From assembly GCA_937876275.1 (NCBI GenBank), contig CALFIA010000063.1, positions 1-10,467 of the forward strand: a stretch of 10,467 nucleotides of DNA. Direction: 5' to 3'. This document shows positions 5,714-10,467 of this stretch, piece by piece. Below the pieces are notes generated by a model that made no database searches, had not been told where the DNA came from, and saw only the letters and a list, made by a program, of their open reading frames with translations. Positions within the stretch are counted from its first letter, which is position 1, and every line of letters begins with the position of its first letter. Source of the DNA: an uncultured Actinomycetes bacterium. Lineage in GTDB: Bacteria; Actinomycetota; Actinomycetes; S36-B12. Both the position numbers and the translations under genes were made by a program.

Positions 5714-6519
5714 CTGCCCGATAGCTCAATGCTGCGATCACGTGCCGCTGTCATTGCCGCAATTACCGCATCTCGAATTCCGGAGTCATCCATGCTCGCA
5801 ATCGCTGCCGCGGTCGTGCCGTTCGGTGACGTCACATTCGCACGAAGTACCGCAGGATCCTCATCGCCGGCAGCCATCAGCTCACCCGCACCAAGAATCG
5901 TGTTGACCGCCATGAGTCGAGCATCGGCGGGCGAGAGGCCCATGCCGACTCCCGCAGCGATCATCGCCTCGGCGAGGTAGAAGACATAGGCGGGCCCGCT
6001 TCCTGAGACGGCTGTAACAGCATCCTGAAGCCCCTCGGGCACCCGCACCACCACTCCCACGGATTCCATGAGGCGCGCAGCGAGATCGAGGTCAGCGGAC
6101 GTGCACTCCGAGCCCGCGCTGATACCCGCGACGCCACGACTGATGCGTGCCGGCGTATTCGGCATGACACGCACGACAGCAGCGCCCGGCAGAAGCTCTT
6201 CCATGATTGATGTCGGAATACCTGCGGCAATGGAGATGACGAGCGCTCCGGATCGAAGTGACGGAGCCAATTCGGCAAGCATCGCCCTGAAGTCCTGCGG
6301 CTTGACCGCTAGCACCACGACATCGGCATCGCTGACGGCTTCAGACATCGAGGCAATGCGCACGCCAAGGCGATCGGACAACTCAGCCGCGCGCTCCGGA
6401 CGCTTCTCGGTTACGACGACAGTCGGCGTCGGCGTGAGCCGAGCGAGAAAGCCGGCGGCAAGGGTCTCGCCCATGACGCCACCACCGAGGATCGCGATAC
6501 GAAGTGCGGTGTCAGGCAT
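5710..6519 (-). CDS. proC: Pyrroline-5-carboxylate reductase
   Basis: This 269-residue enzyme reduces 1-pyrroline-5-carboxylate to proline with NAD(P)H, the last step of proline synthesis in the cytoplasm. The N-terminal Rossmann motif is IAILGGGVMGETLAAGF (8-24). AVKPQDF (71-77) and RVMPNTPA (117-124) are typical ProC segments. The C-terminal dimerisation domain has the signature VTAVSGSGPAYVF (168-180) and ANVTSPNGTTAAAI (227-240), which line the active site. Length is normal and nothing is missing. The ATG at 6519 has GGGAG upstream and overlaps the stop of the proline-dehydrogenase-like gene by 8 bases, suggesting coupled translation. The next gene downstream has its own promoter, so proC probably ends this operon. 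Confidence 0.97.
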   Translation of the reverse strand: MPDTALRIAILGGGVMGETLAAGFLARLTPTPTVVVTEKRPERAAELSDRLGVRIASMSEAVSDADVVVLAVKPQDFRAMLAELAPSLRSGALVISIAAGIPTSIMEELLPGAAVVRVMPNTPARISRGVAGISAGSECTSADLDLAARLMESVGVVVRVPEGLQDAVTAVSGSGPAYVFYLAEAMIAAGVGMGLSPADARLMAVNTILGAGELMAAGDEDPAVLRANVTSPNGTTAAAIASMDDSGIRDAVIAAMTAARDRSIELSGS

Positions 6520-7207
6520 TGATCTCCCTCATCTCGAACGCAATGGCGATGCGCACCTTCTCCCCCGCATCTCGCAGGGCACGCTGCCTATTCTCCCCAC
6601 GGCCATGCGTCAGGCAGAACTCATACTCGCCCGGCGCGCGACCGAGTCGTAGCGCCAGGGCCTGCAGGATCTCGATCAGGCGATCATCACTCGTCGCGAA
6701 GGATGGTGCCGGCGACGAACGCAGCAGCGCCTTCGCACAACGCACATATGCCTTGTCGACCTCGATCGAGGACGGATAGAACTCCCTCTCTCCCCGGCGA
6801 GGTTCGCCGGTCGCCAGTTGTACGCGAAGATCGACAGCGGCGCGGCATTCGGACTCGGTGTGGCGAAGTGCGGCATGACGGCGTACCGATGCGAGGCCAT
6901 GGAAGCCCCCCAAGCGCGCAAGCAGGCTCGGCTCGAGCGAGGTGCTCTCTGCGCCCGTGAACACCCAGCCGAGATCAGGCGTCATCGCCCAGGCCGCATC
7001 GGCCAGCGAATCGAGCGGCAGGCTGATCTCGCTCACGCCTTCAACTCCGGCCGCCTGCAGCGCCACGCTCGCACGGTGCAGTTGATCGGCGCTGAGGTCA
7101 CCCTCACTGCGCAGCGAGATCCAGTAGCCCTCATCAGCAAGCGCCATGGCTACCTCGCAGGCCTGCTCCAGCGAGCGGGAACGCGTCAGGAAATCAAGCA
7201 CGCCCAC
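6512..7207 (-). CDS. Proline-dehydrogenase-like protein, probably catalytically degenerate
   Basis: A 231-residue protein I would place, by motif reading, in the proline dehydrogenase (PRODH) TIM-barrel family. DKAYVRCAKALL (151-162), SFATSDDRLIEI (169-180), RAPGEYEFCLTHGRGENRQR (190-209) and EKVRI (216-220) follow the same order and spacing as the PRODH segments AYxRLAxxLL, iATHDxRLI, EFQMLYGvRxDLQRxL and yRVRVYVPyG. Key residues are lost: the RLVKGAY motif is replaced by RVQLATGEP (128-136), ATHD is ATSD, and the C-terminal helix with the paired arginines that bind proline is absent. The protein is also shorter than the usual 300 or so residues. The start is GTG at 7207, directly after the TetR stop; the ribosome site is weak and a GTG two codons later is possible. 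Overlap with proC strengthens the proline link. Function could be regulatory or structural. Confidence 0.65.
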   Translation of the reverse strand: MGVLDFLTRSRSLEQACEVAMALADEGYWISLRSEGDLSADQLHRASVALQAAGVEGVSEISLPLDSLADAAWAMTPDLGWVFTGAESTSLEPSLLARLGGFHGLASVRRHAALRHTESECRAAVDLRVQLATGEPRRGEREFYPSSIEVDKAYVRCAKALLRSSPAPSFATSDDRLIEILQALALRLGRAPGEYEFCLTHGRGENRQRALRDAGEKVRIAIAFEMREINA

Positions 7208-7786
7208 TTAACGGCGCCCGGTCAGCGGGCAGGTGGGATCAAGGAGATCCTGAATGAGAGGGCCATAGATACGCACGACCTCGTCATCGGAGGCCGAGGC
7301 CAACGGTTCGAGATGGAACACGTATCGAGTCGCGGCCAGGCCTGACAGGTGCGCTGAGATCAGCGACACTCGCATGCGCGCATCGGGGACCCCGATCGCT
7401 GTCACGAGAGAGTCGACGAGAGAGAGGTGCATGAATTCGGCGACAGCACGAACGCTCTTCTCGATGCGAGGCGAGCCTTGCACGACGCCGGTGACATCGC
7501 TGCGCACGCGATCCTCGGACATCATCGTCAATGCGAGGCGCACGATGCGCTCTCCCATCCCGTCAAGCCCCTGGGCGTAAAGGGTCGCCATCGCCTGACT
7601 CGGATTGACCGGAAGCTGCATGGCGGCAGCGAAAAGCTGCTCCTTGTTGTCATAGAGCGACTTGACCACGGCAGGCGCGACGCCTGCAGCGACGGCCACC
7701 GACTTCACCGTGGTCGATGCATAACCACGCGAGGCAAAGGCCAGACGAGCTGCCTCGAGAATCGAGCCGCGCGGATCCTTGACCAT
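7208..7786 (-). CDS. TetR family transcriptional regulator
   Basis: A 192-residue regulator with the usual TetR plan. The N-terminal helices (ILEAARLAFASRGYASTTV, 9-27) are followed by the HTH in residues 27-46 (VKSVAVAAGVAPAVVKSLY) and DNKEQLF, the standard end of the DNA-binding domain. Residues 60-192 are a helical ligand-binding and dimerisation domain not recognisable by ligand. Homologues usually repress nearby genes and release DNA on binding a small molecule. The ATG at 7786 lies 12 bases after the stop of the TIM-barrel gene, and the next gene starts directly after its own stop, so it is inside the operon. No clear ribosome site precedes it. Targets are unknown; the operon's own promoter lies outside this window. 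Confidence 0.9.
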   Translation of the reverse strand: MVKDPRGSILEAARLAFASRGYASTTVKSVAVAAGVAPAVVKSLYDNKEQLFAAAMQLPVNPSQAMATLYAQGLDGMGERIVRLALTMMSEDRVRSDVTGVVQGSPRIEKSVRAVAEFMHLSLVDSLVTAIGVPDARMRVSLISAHLSGLAATRYVFHLEPLASASDDEVVRIYGPLIQDLLDPTCPLTGRR

Positions 7787-7798
7787 GGCTGCAGCGTA

Positions 7799-8587
7799 CT
7801 AACGAAGCGCGTCGAAAGGCTGGCGCGCGAAGGCAAGAGCTTCGGCGAGGTCGGCCACTCGTTCCTCGCGCGTGGCGCAGCCTCGCGTCGACACCTCAAC
7901 GATGATCGCACCGGTGAATCGCTCGGCAGCGAGGTAATCAAGAACCTCAGCCACGGGTTGCGTGCCGCGACCCGGTACCAGGTGCTCATCGCGAGCGGAG
8001 TCCGTGCCGTCCGCTAGGTGAATGTGCGACAGCCGACTACCGAGATCGTGCGCCATGAGCAGCGGGTCAGTGCGCGAGACCGCAGTGTGTGAGAAGTCGA
8101 GCGTGGTGTGCGGGTAATCGTCCTCGCGAATATCCCAGCTCGGCGCGTACGCAGCGAGCTCACGTTTGGCGGCACGCCAGGGATACATGTTCTCCACCGC
8201 AAAGTGCACATCAGTCTCATCAGACATGCGTTGCAGGCCATTGACGAACTCGCGGGCATAGCCACGCTGCCACCGAAATGGCGGATGCACGACAACCGTG
8301 CTCGCTCCGAGAAGCTCAGCGACATCCTTCGCCCGCTGCAGCTTTCCCCAGGGCTCGGTGCCCCACACTCGCTGCGTGACAAGCAGGCACGGAGCATGGA
8401 TCGAGATGACTGGCACCTGGTAGTGATCGACGAGTGCCCGCAGTGCCGAGGAGTCCTGGGACGCCGCATCGGTGCCCACCATGATCTCGACGCCGTCGTA
8501 GCCGAGAGCAGCAGCAAGCTCGAATGCAGCCGCGGTCGACTCGGGATAGACCGACGAAGTCGACAGGCCGACCACAGGCATGTTCAT
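7799..8587 (-). CDS. Sugar phosphate isomerase/epimerase-like TIM barrel protein (AP endonuclease 2 superfamily)
   Basis: A 262-residue TIM-barrel protein like xylose isomerase and endonuclease IV, matching Rv0498 in place. Probable metal ligands lie at barrel strand ends: E34 (GVEIMVG), H64 (SIHAPCLL), H101 (VVHPPF), E132 (AVENMYPW), D164 and H167 (LDFSHTA), H190 (HIHLADG) and E231 (IVEVS). The loop EHLVPGRGT (201-209) is also typical. The active site therefore looks intact and probably holds divalent metal; the substrate is unknown and may be a sugar, sugar phosphate or other polyol. The ATG at 8587 shares one base with the ATPase stop (TGATG), so translation is coupled. A GTG at 8590 and an ATG at 8581 are alternative starts. 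Confidence 0.85.
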   Translation of the reverse strand: MNMPVVGLSTSSVYPESTAAAFELAAALGYDGVEIMVGTDAASQDSSALRALVDHYQVPVISIHAPCLLVTQRVWGTEPWGKLQRAKDVAELLGASTVVVHPPFRWQRGYAREFVNGLQRMSDETDVHFAVENMYPWRAAKRELAAYAPSWDIREDDYPHTTLDFSHTAVSRTDPLLMAHDLGSRLSHIHLADGTDSARDEHLVPGRGTQPVAEVLDYLAAERFTGAIIVEVSTRGCATREERVADLAEALAFARQPFDALR

Positions 8588-10421
8588 CACGCCTTACGCC
8601 AACGATCGGTGATGATCACGGCGACCCAGACGAGCAGCGCACCGACGAAGCCGCAGATGATGGCGACGAGTGAGTACTTTTCCGGGGCAAGGCTCAGGGC
8701 AAAGAAGTTCGAGAACCAAGGAATGAAGAGCACCCCGAGGAACATCACGATCATCAGCGCGACGATTCCGAGACGGATCCAGTTCAGCGGTCGTGCCGAC
8801 TGGAGCAGGACTGCTGTTGTCACGATGAACAACGTGACCGTAGCTGCGCTCTGCGCACTTCCCACCGGTTCGCCAAGTCGTATTGCCCAGGAGTAACTGA
8901 CCAGCGAGGCTGCCGCAGCGATCGCGCCCGCAGGTGCCGCGAAGAGCAGCACCCGGCGGAAGAAACCGGGCCGGAAACGCTCCGTGTTCGGCATGAGGGC
9001 GAGGAAGAAGCCGGGGATGCCGATGGTCAATCCACCGATGAGCGACAGATGACGCGGCAGGAACGGAAACTCGAGGGCAAAGATGCCCACCATGATCGAG
9101 ATGATCATGGCGTAGAACGACTTGGTCAAGAAGACGTCAGAGACGCGTTCGATGTTTCCGAGCACGCGACGACCTTCAGCCACGACGCTCGGCATGACCG
9201 ACCAGCGATCCTCAAGTAGCACGAGTTGGGCGACAGCACGCGTGGCGTCGCTGCCCGATCCCATCGCGATTCCGAGGTCGGCATTCTTGAGTGCAAGCAC
9301 GTCATTGACGCCATCGCCTGTCATGGCAACTGTCGAGCCACGTGAGTGCAATGCATCGACCATGGCCTGCTTTTGAAGCGGAGTCACTCGCCCGAAGACG
9401 GATTCGGTCTCCATCACCTTCGCCATGCCTTCGATGTCGGCCGGCAAATTACGTGCGTCGTAGGGATGGTCGGCGCCGGGCACTCCTGCTTCGCGCGCGA
9501 TGGCACCTACCGTCGCGGCGTTGTCGCCCGAGATCACGTTGACATGCACGCCTTGGGCAAGGAAGTACTCAACGGTTTCAGCCGCGTCGGAGCGCAGTCG
9601 CTGGTCGATGACGACGAGAGCCGCAGGCGTCAGCGCACCCGGGCCAGTCTCGGGAGTCGGCTCACCTTGAGAGCGAGCGAGAAGGAGCACGCGGGCACCG
9701 TCGGAGGCGATGACGTCGGCACGTGCGCGGAGGGGATCTGAATCGGGAAGCAGCATCTCGGGTGCGCCGATGACCCAGGCGCCATGAGCGGTAAACGTCG
9801 CCGATGACCACTTGCGCGCACTGGAGAACGGGACATTCGCGGTGCACGACCAGCCGACCACGGGGTACTGGTCGGCTATCGCCTGCAGGGTCGGGTTCGG
9901 ATTCAGCTCAGCTGCCGCGAGTGAGCTCAGCGCCGCATCAATGGGAGCTGAGTGATCCAGCGCAACGACCTCGCGTACGCGCATGCCGGGCTCAGTGAGA
10001 GTTCCTGTCTTATCGACACAGATGGTGTCGACGCGCGCAAGTACCTCGACCGCGGGCATGTCCTGCACCAGAACCTTTTTCGCGGCAAGTCGGATCACGG
10101 CAATGGCCATCGCGATGCTGGTCAGGAGTACGAGACCCTCGGGAACCATGGTGACAATGCCGGCAATCGTGCCGCGAATCGCATCGTTGAAGGGAATCTG
10201 CGCACGGAAGACCTGTGAGATGAAGAGCAGGAGGCCAACCGGAAGCAGCAGGTACGAGATGATCTTGATGAAGCGGTTGATCGCATCACGAAGTTCGGAG
10301 TTAGTGAGATGGAACTGCTTTGCCTGCTCGGTGAGCCCGGCAGCGAATGAGTCGCGCCCGATGCGAGTGGCTTTGTATGTACCGGAGCCAGCCACCACGA
10401 ACGAGCCGGACATTGCCTGAT
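8587..10421 (-). CDS. P-type cation-transporting ATPase, N-terminus missing (CtpE-like)
   Basis: About 611 C-terminal residues of an ATP-driven membrane cation pump are present. Counting from the methionine at 10413: the end of the actuator domain (GSFVVAGSGTYKATRIG, 3-19), two membrane helices (about 52-68 and 80-108) with VPEGL (90-94) at the ion site, the phosphorylation motif DKTGTLTEPG with D134, the nucleotide domain, SGDN (295-298), TGDGVND (365-371), and then about six further membrane helices to residue 602. PEGL is found in calcium-type pumps, and overall it resembles the mycobacterial calcium transporter CtpE. The methionine at 10413 is internal: homologues have roughly 150-200 more residues, and genomic sequence stops at 10421. 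The stop overlaps the next gene by one base. Confidence 0.92.
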
Positions 10422-10467
10422 AGATCGGAAGAGCGTCGTGTAGGGAAAGAGTGTCTTCGCCTGTGTA
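10422..10467. other. Illumina adapter plus index sequence (assembly artefact)
   Basis: Bases 10422-10454 begin AGATCGGAAGAGCGTCGTGT and continue to AGTGT, identical over 33 bases to the common Illumina adapter read-through. The next 8 bases, CTTCGCCT, are the reverse complement of AGGCGAAG, which I recall as TruSeq HT index D505, and the final GTGTA starts the next adapter segment. This is library sequence, not genome, so the contig truly ends at about 10421. Confidence 0.97.

Noticed and set aside
8108..8896. 262-residue plus-strand reading frame
   Set aside because: It is antisense to the TIM-barrel gene and the ATPase end, with no recognisable domain; high GC opens such frames.
10411..10413. 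ATG as the start of the P-type ATPase
   Set aside because: The protein would begin in the middle of the actuator domain; the gene runs off the contig end just before the adapter.

Overview
The window reads as chromosomal DNA of an actinomycete, with GC of roughly 60% by eye. The gene order is the main evidence. From right to left it matches, from memory, the conserved Mycobacterium tuberculosis block Rv0498 (TIM barrel), proC (Rv0500), Rv0500A (small HTH), Rv0500B (ribosomal bS22), galE2 (Rv0501), Rv0502 (acyltransferase), serB1 (Rv0505c) and Rv0508 (glutaredoxin-like), the last lying near hemA. Rex and the P-type ATPase are not part of that mycobacterial block as I recall it. I see no mobile elements, CRISPR arrays, tRNA or rRNA genes, and no gene-free stretch over 300 bases. 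The genus cannot be fixed from this sequence.

Right part (about 5710-10421, all minus strand): a tight run of a P-type cation ATPase (5' end missing), a sugar-phosphate-isomerase-like TIM barrel protein, a TetR regulator, a protein resembling a degenerate proline dehydrogenase, and pyrroline-5-carboxylate reductase (proC). Genes overlap or sit within 12 bases of each other, so co-transcription is likely. The last 46 bases (10422-10467) are not genomic. They match Illumina adapter, an 8-base index and the start of the next adapter segment, so real sequence ends at about 10421.

Middle part (about 3241-5713, minus strand): a good promoter overlaps the proC stop codon and carries an 18-base inverted repeat. 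It should drive a 68-residue DNA-binding protein, the 32-residue ribosomal protein bS22 (easily missed), an atypical short-chain dehydrogenase/epimerase and a PlsC-type acyltransferase. A HAD-IB phosphatase with a C-terminal membrane segment lies convergent to the acyltransferase on the plus strand (2352-3233), 7 bases away. The pair suggests phospholipid metabolism.

Left part (1-2244, minus strand): an acyl-CoA ligase, a glutaredoxin-like protein starting right at the ligase stop codon, then the 5' part of the NADH/NAD+ sensor gene rex. A Rex-type operator overlaps the probable rex promoter, suggesting autoregulation.

The most interesting points are the proline-dehydrogenase-like pseudoenzyme overlapping proC, the SDR protein without its catalytic tyrosine, and the palindromic control region ahead of the HTH-bS22 operon.
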